Source: DSYF01 sp041181065 | Lineage (GTDB): Bacteria; Verrucomicrobiota; Verrucomicrobiia; Limisphaerales; DSYF01 | DNA length: 46,430 nt | Reading direction: 5' to 3' | NCBI GenBank assembly: GCA_041181065.1 | Contig: JBEGQI010000324.1 | Coordinates: forward strand, 1-46,430 | Shown: piece after piece, positions 1-8,300 of the stretch | Position numbering within the stretch: the first letter of the stretch is position 1 | Layout: each line of letters opens with the position of its first letter | The notes under the pieces: generated by a model | Databases searched by the model: none | The model's input: the letters and a program-made list of their open reading frames with translations, nothing else | What the model was told of the DNA's origin: nothing | Translations under genes and position numbers: made by a program

Positions 1-7
1 TCTGGAC

Positions 8-442
8 CTACTTCCGCCACGGGATGGCGAGGGTGATGGCGTAATCGTCGGCGCCGTTGGGGGTGTCGCTCAGGTAAAGGTCGAAGCCGTCGGCGGTGGG
101 TTCGAGCGCGATGACGTCGCGGCCTTTGCGCTCAAATACGCGGGCGCGGGACAAATCGAGTTCGTTGCCAAGTGCCGCCCAGTTCGCGGGGGATCGATTC
201 AGATCGGTCCACGGCTGGCCATCGAAGATGACATTCCACGGCGGCGACCAGAACTTGTGTTCGTAGTGTGCGCTCGCGCGCGTGAACACGATCCGCCCGC
301 TGCCATCGACGGTGGCGCTGAGCGTGAGCAGTTTTTCCTTCGGCGCCGGCAAGGGCGGGCCGCCGCAGCATTGACGTCGGGGCGCGCAACCTGCGAGCGC
401 GAGGGCGAGGCTGAGGAAGAGCAGGGGGCGGAATGTTTTCAT
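8..442 (-). CDS. Putative small lipoprotein, unknown function
   Basis: This 144-residue protein starts with a lipoprotein signal peptide: a basic MKTFR start, a Leu/Ala-rich core and a lipobox LALAGC, so C19 would be lipidated. A Cys/Gly/Pro-rich linker (RRQCCGGPP) follows. The rest is a roughly 110-residue domain rich in W, D and P that I do not recognise. Its pattern of short hydrophobic strands (for example VIALEPTADGFDLYLSD) suggests a small beta-rich fold. The stop codon lies at the very edge of the window, so any downstream partner is not visible. The next gene (488-1012, same strand) ends 45 bases upstream of this start, so the two may be cotranscribed. The signal peptide is seen directly; the function is unknown. 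Confidence 0.7.
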   Translation of the reverse strand: MKTFRPLLFLSLALALAGCAPRRQCCGGPPLPAPKEKLLTLSATVDGSGRIVFTRASAHYEHKFWSPPWNVIFDGQPWTDLNRSPANWAALGNELDLSRARVFERKGRDVIALEPTADGFDLYLSDTPNGADDYAITLAIPWRK

Positions 443-487
443 GATCGTTGGACGATGTTGGGTTTGAAATCCTCCGCTGGTCGGAGG

Positions 488-1012
488 TCATTTGAGGGCG
501 GCGCGCTGTCGGATTTCATCGATGAATCGTTGTGCGTCGGTCGGGCTTTTGAAGGAACGTTTCGGCACGAGATGAAACAAGGTGTCGGTGACGAAGATAT
601 AGTAATAGCCGATGGTGTCGCGGATCTTGTGGAAGCCGTTCCAGCGATGGAGGTTTTCATTGTATTCAGTCTTTTCAATCAGGCCCGCGTCGGTGAGCAC
701 CAAAGTGTGCCCGCCGAGGAGGCCCTTATGTTTCCGGCCGAAGACCAGTGTGGAGACAATGACGAGATGAAAGAGAATCCAGAAGAGGATCACGATTAAC
801 ATGGCAAACATGGCCGCGAGGATGCGCACGGCAAGAGATTGTCCCATGGCTTCGTCGCTCGTGCTGAGGGTGTAGGCGCCATAGACCATCAGCAGAATCA
901 ACAATCCAATCGCGACTTTGCTATGGAGCAGGCCAATAAATTGAGCGAGGAACAGATCCTTGCGGCGCAGTTCGTAGCGGTGGGTGGTTTGCAGGAGCGG
1001 GGGTGGGTTCAT
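488..1012 (-). CDS. YcxB-like membrane protein
   Basis: The 174-residue protein has two adjacent hydrophobic segments (about residues 29-50 and 62-90) that should form a membrane hairpin. A soluble C-terminal part follows with the order LVLTDAGLIEKTEYNE, W, then IRDTIGYYYIFVT and FHLVPKRSF. This matches the YcxB-like C-terminal domain, in which a PH-like beta fold follows two transmembrane helices and ends in a VPKR-type turn. The family has no established biochemical role. The gene is transcribed away from the topoisomerase gene at 1167 across a 154-base gap and probably with the lipoprotein gene at 8-442. The family assignment rests on motif order; the function is unknown. Confidence 0.7.
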   Translation of the reverse strand: MNPPPLLQTTHRYELRRKDLFLAQFIGLLHSKVAIGLLILLMVYGAYTLSTSDEAMGQSLAVRILAAMFAMLIVILFWILFHLVIVSTLVFGRKHKGLLGGHTLVLTDAGLIEKTEYNENLHRWNGFHKIRDTIGYYYIFVTDTLFHLVPKRSFKSPTDAQRFIDEIRQRAALK

Positions 1013-1166
1013 GCGCGTTTGCTGGGTTTGAGCGTAAGGGAACGAGTCGTTTTCTGCCAGCTAGTCGGTGTCATTTCGTCGGGGAAAACTGATGGTTTGG
1101 GTTAGCGGACTGAAAACAAGTTGTTGCCAAGTTGGGCGGTCCGGTAGTAAGGAGTAGCGCCATTGC

Positions 1167-3971
1167 ATGGGCAAAGCACTCATCATCGCCGAAAAACCTT
1201 CTGTTGCCGCCGACATCGCGAAAGCGCTCGGAGGCATCGCGAAGGACAAATCCGGTGACTTTTTCGAGGGCGAGAAATACGTCATCTCGTCCGCCGTTGG
1301 TCATTTGCTGGAGCTGATCGTGCCGGAAGAGCATGACATCAAGCGCGGCAAGTGGACCTTTGCCGCACTCCCGCACATTCCGCCGCAGTTCGGTCTCCAG
1401 CCCATCGAGAAGAGTGAGGCGCGTCTCAAAGTTTTGCTGAAGCTCATCAAGCGCAAGGATGTTGACCTGCTTATCAATGCGTGCGACGCCGGGCGCGAAG
1501 GCGAACTCATCTTCCGCCGCATCGTGGATTACTCCAAGGCGAAGCAGCCGGTGCAACGTCTCTGGTTGCAATCCATGACGCCCGCCGCCATTCGCGAAGG
1601 GTTCGCGGCCCTGCGCACGGATGAATCCATGCAACCGCTCGCGAGCGCCGCAGTTTGCCGCAGCGAAGCCGACTGGCTCGTGGGCATCAACGGCACGCGC
1701 GCCATGACGGCGTTCAATTCCAAGTCCGGCGGTTTTTACAAGACCACCGTCGGTCGTGTGCAGACGCCGACGTTGGCCATCGTGGTTGAGCGCGAGGCGA
1801 AGATCCGTGGGTTCAAGCCGCGCGACTACTGGGAAATCATCGGCACATTCGGCGCGAAAGCGGGCGATTACACCGGGCGCTGGTTCGATGAGAAGTTCCA
1901 GAAGCCGGACGGCAAGGATGTGGATGTTGACCTGAAGCCTGAGCGCGTTTGGGATCAGGCGCAGGCCGACGCCATCAAGGCCAAGTGCCTAGGCAAACCC
2001 GGCATCGTCACCGAGGAAAGCAAGCCGACGACGCAGATGTCGCCGTTGCTCTACGATCTGACGACGTTGCAACGCGAGGCGAACTCGCGGTTCGGCTTCA
2101 GCGCGAAGAACACGCTCGGCGTGGCGCAGGCGCTTTACGAAAAGCACAAGGTGCTGACCTATCCGAGAACGGATTCGCGCCACTTGCCGGAGGATTATCT
2201 GGGCACGGTGAAGAAGACGCTCGATTCCTTCCGCGACGTGACGGGCTACAGCGGATTTGCCGAAAAGATTTTGACGAACGACTGGGTGCGCCCGAACAGG
2301 CGCATCTTCAATAACGCGAAAGTCAGCGATCACTTTGCCATCATCCCGACCGGCGTCGTGCCGAAGGGCTTGAGCGAGCCGGAACAGAAGTTGTTCGACA
2401 TGGTGACGAAGCGGTTCCTCGCGGTTTTCTATCCGGCGGCGGAATTTCTGGAGACCGTGCGCATCACGCGCGTCGAGGGCGAGCCGTTCAAGAGCAATGG
2501 CAAGGTGCTCGTGAAGCCCGGCTGGCTGGAAGTTTACGGCAAGGAAGCGCAGGGTGAGGACGATGCGCCGACGCTCGCGCCCATCGAGCAGAACGAAAAA
2601 GTCGCGACGCGCGAGATCGAAGTGAAGGGCAGCCAGACGAAGCCCCCGGCCCGCTATAACGAAGCCACGTTGCTTGGCGCGATGGAAGGCGCGGGCAAGT
2701 TCGTCGAGGACGAGGAATTGCGTGAGGCGATGAGCGAGCGCGGTCTCGGCACGCCGGCCACACGCGCGGCGATCATCGAAGGTTTGATCTACGAGATGTA
2801 TATCCATCGCAGCGGACGCGAACTCGTCGCGACGGCGAAGGGTTTCATGTTGATGCAGTTGTTGAATGGCCTCGGCGTGAACGAACTCACGAAGCCCGAG
2901 ATGACCGGCGAGTGGGAATTCCAGCTCAAGAAGATGGAACGCGGACAAATGCCGCGCGACCAGTTCATGGGCGAGATCCGGCACTTCACCGAAGAGATCG
3001 TTCGCAAGGCGAAGCTTTACGACAAGGACACCATCCCCGGCGATTTCGGCGTGCTCAAGACGCCGTGCCCGAAGTGCGGCGGCGAGATCCACGAGAAGTT
3101 CCGCGACTTCCAATGCCAGAAATGCGAGTTCAGCGTGCGTCGTGTGATGGGCGGCCGCATCTTCGAGGAAGAGGAACTCGAGGTTCTCCTACGTGACAAG
3201 ACCATCGGTCCGTTGCAGGGTTTCCGCAGCCAGAAAGGTTTTCCGTTCGCAGCGGTCGTGAAGTTGAACGAGCAGAACGAAGTGAAGTTCGACTTCGGCA
3301 ACGACCCGGCTGAAGGTGAAACGGCGGCGGTGGTGGACTTCACGGGCAAGGAATCGCTCGGCAAATGTCCGAAGTGCCAGGCGAATGTTTACGAGAACGG
3401 GATGAATTACATCTGCGAGAAGGCGACCGGCCCGAGCCGCACGTGCGACTTCAAGACCGGCGCGGTGATCTTGCAGCAGCCCATCGAGAAGGCGCAGGTC
3501 GTGAAGCTGCTGGCCGAGGGTAAGACCGACCTGCTGAAGAATTTCGTCTCGAACAAGACGAACCGGAAGTTCGAGGCGTTCCTCGTCGTGAAAGAGGGTA
3601 AGGTCAGCTTCGAGTTTGCGCCGCGCGAGCGGAAGTTCCCGGCGAAGAAGAAGGCCGACGAGCCCGTCGAGAAGATCGATTTCACCGGCAAGGAAGTGCT
3701 CGGCAAATGTCCGAAGTGCGGCGGCAACGTTTACGAGGGGCCGGTCAACTACGTCTGCGAACGCTCGCAGGCCGACACGAAGCGCTGCACGTTCAAGTCT
3801 GGCCGTGTCGTGTTGCAACAACCCATCGACCACGTGCAGATCAAGAAGCTGCTCGCCGAGGGCAAGACCGACGTGATGGACAAATTCATCTCCAAGGCCG
3901 GCAAGCCGTTCTCCGCGCACCTCAAGCTCGCGGCGAAGGGCAAGGTGGAGTTTGAATTCCCTGAGCGTTGA
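1167..3971 (+). CDS. topB: Type IA DNA topoisomerase (topoisomerase III-like) with C-terminal zinc repeats
   Basis: Cuts one DNA strand through a tyrosine to relax or decatenate DNA. The 934-residue protein opens with a Toprim domain (KALIIAEKPSVAADIA), carries the metal-binding DAGREGE motif at D107, and has the catalytic tyrosine Y332 in LTYPRTDSRHL. The GRVQTPTLAIVV motif and the short N-terminus fit the TopB branch better than TopA. The last 300 residues hold a CxxC/CxxC zinc element (C634, C637, C650, C653) and then two further Cys-rich repeats beginning GKCPKC (from about 3362 and 3701), each followed by a TopB-type C-terminal repeat. An AAGGAG ribosome site at about 1149 supports this start. 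Length is greater than E. coli TopB (about 650) because of the zinc tail. Whether a separate topA exists cannot be seen here. Confidence 0.93.
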   Translation: MGKALIIAEKPSVAADIAKALGGIAKDKSGDFFEGEKYVISSAVGHLLELIVPEEHDIKRGKWTFAALPHIPPQFGLQPIEKSEARLKVLLKLIKRKDVDLLINACDAGREGELIFRRIVDYSKAKQPVQRLWLQSMTPAAIREGFAALRTDESMQPLASAAVCRSEADWLVGINGTRAMTAFNSKSGGFYKTTVGRVQTPTLAIVVEREAKIRGFKPRDYWEIIGTFGAKAGDYTGRWFDEKFQKPDGKDVDVDLKPERVWDQAQADAIKAKCLGKPGIVTEESKPTTQMSPLLYDLTTLQREANSRFGFSAKNTLGVAQALYEKHKVLTYPRTDSRHLPEDYLGTVKKTLDSFRDVTGYSGFAEKILTNDWVRPNRRIFNNAKVSDHFAIIPTGVVPKGLSEPEQKLFDMVTKRFLAVFYPAAEFLETVRITRVEGEPFKSNGKVLVKPGWLEVYGKEAQGEDDAPTLAPIEQNEKVATREIEVKGSQTKPPARYNEATLLGAMEGAGKFVEDEELREAMSERGLGTPATRAAIIEGLIYEMYIHRSGRELVATAKGFMLMQLLNGLGVNELTKPEMTGEWEFQLKKMERGQMPRDQFMGEIRHFTEEIVRKAKLYDKDTIPGDFGVLKTPCPKCGGEIHEKFRDFQCQKCEFSVRRVMGGRIFEEEELEVLLRDKTIGPLQGFRSQKGFPFAAVVKLNEQNEVKFDFGNDPAEGETAAVVDFTGKESLGKCPKCQANVYENGMNYICEKATGPSRTCDFKTGAVILQQPIEKAQVVKLLAEGKTDLLKNFVSNKTNRKFEAFLVVKEGKVSFEFAPRERKFPAKKKADEPVEKIDFTGKEVLGKCPKCGGNVYEGPVNYVCERSQADTKRCTFKSGRVVLQQPIDHVQIKKLLAEGKTDVMDKFISKAGKPFSAHLKLAAKGKVEFEFPER

Positions 3972-3973
3972 GG

Positions 3974-5437
3974 ATGAGCGGTCATCCCCACTTGCAGCAT
4001 CGCAGGTTTTCTCATATCCGACTGTTTGTGCTTTGTCTGGGGGCTGCGGCGTTCGTTGGCTGCGAGCGAGCACCGTATTCCAGCCCAACGGCACTGCGCG
4101 ACACCAATGATTACTTCAAAGCCATTTCGCCGCCCCTTCCGCGGCCGCTCGATTTGCAGGCGCTGGATCAAATCAGCCTGATATTTGACGGCGAGACTAT
4201 TGCGGCCACGGTCCCCTACGATTGGAATAGCCGGGGCGATGGCGACGGATTCCAACATGCTGTGGATCATTTGTCGCTTGGACAATGGTTAAGTGGCGAT
4301 GGCGCGAGCATTGGTCCGATCGCTTATGCTGCAAGCGTTCCGGCCAAATCCAGAGATGAAGCTGTTGTGCTGGAGTATTTCGCTCCAGACGGAAAGCCGC
4401 TCGGTGTTACGGCGTTGAGTGAGCTTGGATTGAAGAAGCTGGACTGGGTTGAATATGACAAGTTCAGCAAACGTGGAATCGGCGAGGCTTTTCCGAAATT
4501 GCGCATCGTATTGGGTTCCACTAAGCAGCCGCCCGGCTTCTTCAGGCCTGTTGGATTATTTGACGCAAGCACAAAGCGCCCCCTGGTTTCAAGTTGGGGT
4601 ATGTCCAGTTGGGAATATGCCCAGATCAGAACCAATGCGCCAGGCGACTTGACCACGCGGGTGCGGGCCTGTCATGGCACGCCGTTGGAACTGGTGCTGG
4701 ATGTTGAGCTTGGCGGCAAGTTGGTTGTTGAAACAAATCTCACCCCTGATATGCGCGTGGCGATGCCAGGTGGTGAGGTGAGGTTCCTCGGTCTTTGGGG
4801 TGGAGCGCTTTACTCGCGGGGCATTTCTCACGGAAGGGCACCGAAGGACTCGGAGACGATTCGATTTGTGCTTCGCGGGGCCGGGCAGGGAACGGGTGCT
4901 TTGGCGCTGTTTGTAACCGAACCTCGGGGGCTTGCGGTTCACATTGATCTGCTCAACGGGAATGGGGCAGTCCTTGGGAGTGGTGCGGATGGTTTTTGTG
5001 GTGTTCGAGATGTAAGAGCCCGCAGCCGGGCAGAGGATGTCAGGGCAGTTCGCCTGACGGTTTTCACAAATCATCATCATGCAGTTTATACTTTGCCGCC
5101 GATTCCAAACCTGCTGCCCGAGAACCGCGCCGTGGGTAATTTGTTCGACGTCAAAATTCCTTTCGTGCGGGTTGGCGATGACTACGAATTTCGACAAGTC
5201 ATCCAAGAGGCGACGTTGATGGAATTCAGTTATGTCGACTGGCAAAACGGCCTGCCCAAGAACCTGCTGCCCATGGTGCGGACGAATGTGACAGCTGGCC
5301 AGTTGCTGATGGAGTATCGGCGTAACCTGACCAACACATGCGCCGTGGTTGTGGACGAAAAGAAGAACGAAATCCGCATCGAGCCAACGCAGGCGGAAAA
5401 AATCAAACGATGGCTTAGACAAAAGCTGCGGTTTTAA
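3974..5437 (+). CDS. Putative lipoprotein, first copy of a tandem paralogous pair
   Basis: I chose the ATG at 3974 (487 residues) over an in-frame TTG at 3968, because the ATG lies 2 bases after the topoisomerase stop. The N-terminus has basic residues, a hydrophobic core and a lipobox ending FVGC, giving lipidated C30 followed by ERAPYSSP. The protein is clearly homologous to its neighbour at 5447: both share CERAPYSSP, LRDTN.YFKAISP, TPLELVLDVEL, PDMRV..PGGEV, FTVYTNHH-like and EYRRNLTNTC segments. The final 100 residues have a strand-helix-strand pattern (RTNVTAGQLLMEY, VVVDEKKNEIRIE) resembling short secretin/TonB N-terminal modules, but this is only a resemblance. No function is known to me. 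By eye its third-codon positions look more AT-rich than those of the second copy. Confidence 0.8.
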   Translation: MSGHPHLQHRRFSHIRLFVLCLGAAAFVGCERAPYSSPTALRDTNDYFKAISPPLPRPLDLQALDQISLIFDGETIAATVPYDWNSRGDGDGFQHAVDHLSLGQWLSGDGASIGPIAYAASVPAKSRDEAVVLEYFAPDGKPLGVTALSELGLKKLDWVEYDKFSKRGIGEAFPKLRIVLGSTKQPPGFFRPVGLFDASTKRPLVSSWGMSSWEYAQIRTNAPGDLTTRVRACHGTPLELVLDVELGGKLVVETNLTPDMRVAMPGGEVRFLGLWGGALYSRGISHGRAPKDSETIRFVLRGAGQGTGALALFVTEPRGLAVHIDLLNGNGAVLGSGADGFCGVRDVRARSRAEDVRAVRLTVFTNHHHAVYTLPPIPNLLPENRAVGNLFDVKIPFVRVGDDYEFRQVIQEATLMEFSYVDWQNGLPKNLLPMVRTNVTAGQLLMEYRRNLTNTCAVVVDEKKNEIRIEPTQAEKIKRWLRQKLRF

Positions 5438-5446
5438 TGGTTCCTC

Positions 5447-6976
5447 ATGAACACCCCTCCCCATAAACCATCTCCAACCGAACTTCCGGCTAGGATGTTT
5501 CTCAAGAAGCAGGTCGTAAGATGTAACACATGGGGTAGCCGACCGGAAATCGTGAGGCCGGTTTTCCTTGCAGCGGTGTGTATGCTGGTGCTTACGGCCT
5601 GCGAGCGTGCGCCATATTCCAGTCCAATGGCACTGCGCGACACGAATGCCTACTTCAAGGCCATCTCGCCGACGCCGCCCCGCGCGCTTGATTTGCAGTC
5701 GCTGGATCAAGTCTCCGTGAAGGTCGAGGGCGAAACCTTGACCGCTACCTATCCAGGTAACTGGAGCAATGGCTACGAGAGCGATGGCTTTGAACACGTG
5801 GTGGATCGGCTAAAGCCGGGCGAGAAACTCGAAACCGCGGATGCAACGTTTGAGTTGGTGGCGTTTGCCGTGAGCGGCCCGGGAATCTCCAAGGCCGTGA
5901 CCAATCAAAAAGACTACGTTCGCGTCGATCATTTTTCGCCGGAGGGCAAACCGCTGGATGCCGCGGCGCTGAAAAAGGCCGGGTTGAAGAAGTGGGACAT
6001 GGAGGATTATCACTCGTTCTCCAGCGGCAATCTGGACGAAACCTTTCCGAAACTGAAAGTGCGGCTCGGCTCAATGCTGCGGCGTCCGGGATATATTTCT
6101 GCGATTGGATTGTTCGATGCGCGAACGCATGCCGAGTTGAGTTCTGGTTCCAGCACTTGGCAGATCTCGAGCAACTCTTTGGGCGGCGTGGAAGTAACCG
6201 TTCATGCTTGGCACGCGACACCGTTGGAGCTTGTCCTCGACGTCGAATTGGATGGCAAGGTGGTGGTCGAGACGAATCCGATTCCCGATATGCGCGTCAC
6301 GTTGCCTGGTGGCGAGGTGAAGATGCTCGGGCTTTGGGACGGCAGTTCGCATTCGTGGAGCAGTTCGAGCGGTTCCTCCCGCGATCCTGCGACGACTCGC
6401 ATCGACCTGCGGAGCCGCGAAAAAGAGACCAATGCCTTGGCGTTATTCGTGACCGAGCCGCGCCGGTTGGGGGTGCAGATCGAATTGCTCAATGCGCGCG
6501 GAAAGGTCATGGAGTCGAGCGGAGGTGGAGGCAGTGCCGGGCTGCGCGTTGCGGGGGGTCGTGGTCATGCCGAGGATGTGAAGCAGGTCCGGTTCACGGT
6601 CTATACCAACCATCATCGGGTTGTGTTGCAGCTCCCGCCGTTGCCGAACTTGCCGCCGGAGTATCAGCACGTGGACAACCTGTTCGACGTCCGGCTTCCG
6701 CAGGTTCAGATCGACTACGAATACGAGTTTCAGCGGGCGATCGAGCAAACCACGCAAATGAAATTCCGCTACACGCCGTTCACGGTCAATATGCCGACGA
6801 ATATGTTCCCGATGCTGCGCACCAACGTGACGCCGGCCGAGTTGCTGGCGGAGTATCGTCGCAACCTGACCAACACTTGCACGGTCGTGGTGGACGAGCA
6901 GAAGAACGAGATCCGCGTCGAGCTCAAGCAGGTGGAGAAGCTCAAGCAGTGGCTGCGGAACAAACTGCACTTGTGA
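5447..6976 (+). CDS. Putative lipoprotein, second copy of a tandem paralogous pair
   Basis: This 509-residue paralogue of the preceding gene begins 9 bases after its stop. The lipobox VLTAC places the lipidated cysteine at C52, after an unusually long N-terminal stretch; an internal ATG at 5495 would give a more typical signal peptide and is a plausible alternative start. Conservation with the first copy runs from the lipobox to the C-terminus, which ends LKQWLRNKLHL here against IKRWLRQKLRF in the copy. A Ser-rich region (SSSSGSS) and a Gly-rich loop (SSGGGGSAGL) are specific to this copy. The pair probably arose by gene duplication. The protein is likely anchored to a membrane facing the periplasm; the role is unknown. 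Confidence 0.8.
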   Translation: MNTPPHKPSPTELPARMFLKKQVVRCNTWGSRPEIVRPVFLAAVCMLVLTACERAPYSSPMALRDTNAYFKAISPTPPRALDLQSLDQVSVKVEGETLTATYPGNWSNGYESDGFEHVVDRLKPGEKLETADATFELVAFAVSGPGISKAVTNQKDYVRVDHFSPEGKPLDAAALKKAGLKKWDMEDYHSFSSGNLDETFPKLKVRLGSMLRRPGYISAIGLFDARTHAELSSGSSTWQISSNSLGGVEVTVHAWHATPLELVLDVELDGKVVVETNPIPDMRVTLPGGEVKMLGLWDGSSHSWSSSSGSSRDPATTRIDLRSREKETNALALFVTEPRRLGVQIELLNARGKVMESSGGGGSAGLRVAGGRGHAEDVKQVRFTVYTNHHRVVLQLPPLPNLPPEYQHVDNLFDVRLPQVQIDYEYEFQRAIEQTTQMKFRYTPFTVNMPTNMFPMLRTNVTPAELLAEYRRNLTNTCTVVVDEQKNEIRVELKQVEKLKQWLRNKLHL

Positions 6977-7010
6977 TGCAGCTCGATTTCGAGTCGCATA
7001 GCGCCTGCTG

Positions 7011-8294
7011 ATGAGCGAAGTCCCTGCAACCACGCCACCACCAAAAGCCGATCCTTACGCGGTCCTGCGCGACCCGAACGTGCTGCGCTATCTGCTGGGG
7101 CGTCTCATCGTCAACACGGGCCAGCAGATGTTCATCATCGCGATCGGCTGGGAGATCTACGAGCGCACCAACTCGGCGATGAACCTCGGGCTCGTCGGTC
7201 TGGCGCAGGTGTTGCCGATGTATCTCTTCACGCTGATGGCTGGCCATCTCGCCGACAACCACAGCCGCAAGCGCATCATCATCACCACGACATCCATTGT
7301 TGCGGTGGCCAACGTCGGCCTCGCGCTCATCTCAGCGTTCAAGGCGCCGGTGCCGTGGATTTATCTGTGCCTGTTCGTGGCGAGCTCAGCCCGCACGTTC
7401 GGCGGCGCGGCCATCGCATCGTTCCTGCCGCAACTGGTGGATCGCAGCTTGTTCTCGCGCGCGGTCACCTGGAACAGCAGCGTGTTCCAAACCTCGTGCA
7501 TTCTTGGGTTGTCGTTGGGCGGCGTGGTGATCCATCTGGCAGGCATGCGCGCCTGGCCCATCTACGCCTTCAACGCGCTTGCGGCGCTGAGTTTCTGCGT
7601 GCTGCTCGCCGGGGTGAAAGTGCGTCCAACGGTCCAAACGCGTGAGCCGATGACGCTCCGAAATCTGCTGACCGGTTTCAGCTTTGTGTTCTCGACGCGA
7701 ATCCTGCTGGGCATCATCACGCTGGATATGTTCGCCGTGTTGCTCGGTGGTGCCGCGGCATTGCTGCCCATCTACGCGAAGGAAATCCTGCATGTAGGTG
7801 CGATGGGGTTGGGCTTCCTGCAAGCATCGTTGCCGGTCGGCTCGGTGATGTGCGCGCTCTACCTGGCGCATCAGCCGCCGATCCAAAAAGCCGGACGTTC
7901 GTTGCTGTGGGCGGTGATCGCGTTTGGCCTGTTCACGATCGGCTTTGGCCTTTCGCAATGGTTCTGGCTGTCGTTGCTGATGTTGATGGCGTGTGGCGTG
8001 GCGGACAACGTGAGCGTGGTCATCCGTCATACGTTGGTGCAAACGCTCACGCCGGATGAGAAACGCGGTCGCGTCTCGGCGGTGAACAATCTTTTCATCG
8101 GCACCTCGAACGAACTGGGCGAATTTGAATCCGGCACCGTCGCGCGGTTATGCGGCCCCGGGTTGGGTTACTCAAACGCGGCGGGCGCGATGATCTCCGT
8201 GGTGACCGGCGGCATCGGGACATTGCTGGTCGTGGCGGGCGTGGCGTGGCTCTGGCCGGAGATCCGGCGTTACGGTAAATTGGACCAGGGCTGA
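7011..8294 (+). CDS. Major facilitator superfamily exporter (EntS/MFS_3 type)
   Basis: A 427-residue protein with about 12 hydrophobic segments. The diagnostic MFS loop motif G-x-L-A-D-x-x-x-R-K-R-I is present at residues 78-89, between helices 2 and 3. The opening (LRDPNVLRYLLGRLIVNTGQQM) and the motif HTLVQTLTPDEKRGRVSAVNNLFIG in the second half are typical of the MFS_3 group, which contains the enterobactin exporter EntS and many uncharacterised effluxers. Substrate cannot be read from the sequence. It begins 34 bases after the lipoprotein pair on the same strand and could be cotranscribed with it, but no shared function is evident. It converges on the 8301-9728 gene with only 6 bases between stops. 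Confidence 0.88.
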   Translation: MSEVPATTPPPKADPYAVLRDPNVLRYLLGRLIVNTGQQMFIIAIGWEIYERTNSAMNLGLVGLAQVLPMYLFTLMAGHLADNHSRKRIIITTTSIVAVANVGLALISAFKAPVPWIYLCLFVASSARTFGGAAIASFLPQLVDRSLFSRAVTWNSSVFQTSCILGLSLGGVVIHLAGMRAWPIYAFNALAALSFCVLLAGVKVRPTVQTREPMTLRNLLTGFSFVFSTRILLGIITLDMFAVLLGGAAALLPIYAKEILHVGAMGLGFLQASLPVGSVMCALYLAHQPPIQKAGRSLLWAVIAFGLFTIGFGLSQWFWLSLLMLMACGVADNVSVVIRHTLVQTLTPDEKRGRVSAVNNLFIGTSNELGEFESGTVARLCGPGLGYSNAAGAMISVVTGGIGTLLVVAGVAWLWPEIRRYGKLDQG

Positions 8295-8300
8295 TCGCCT

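Noticed and set aside
1989..3113. 374-residue minus-strand frame inside the topoisomerase gene
   Set aside because: Shadow of the topoisomerase coding sequence, with no start signals or motifs.
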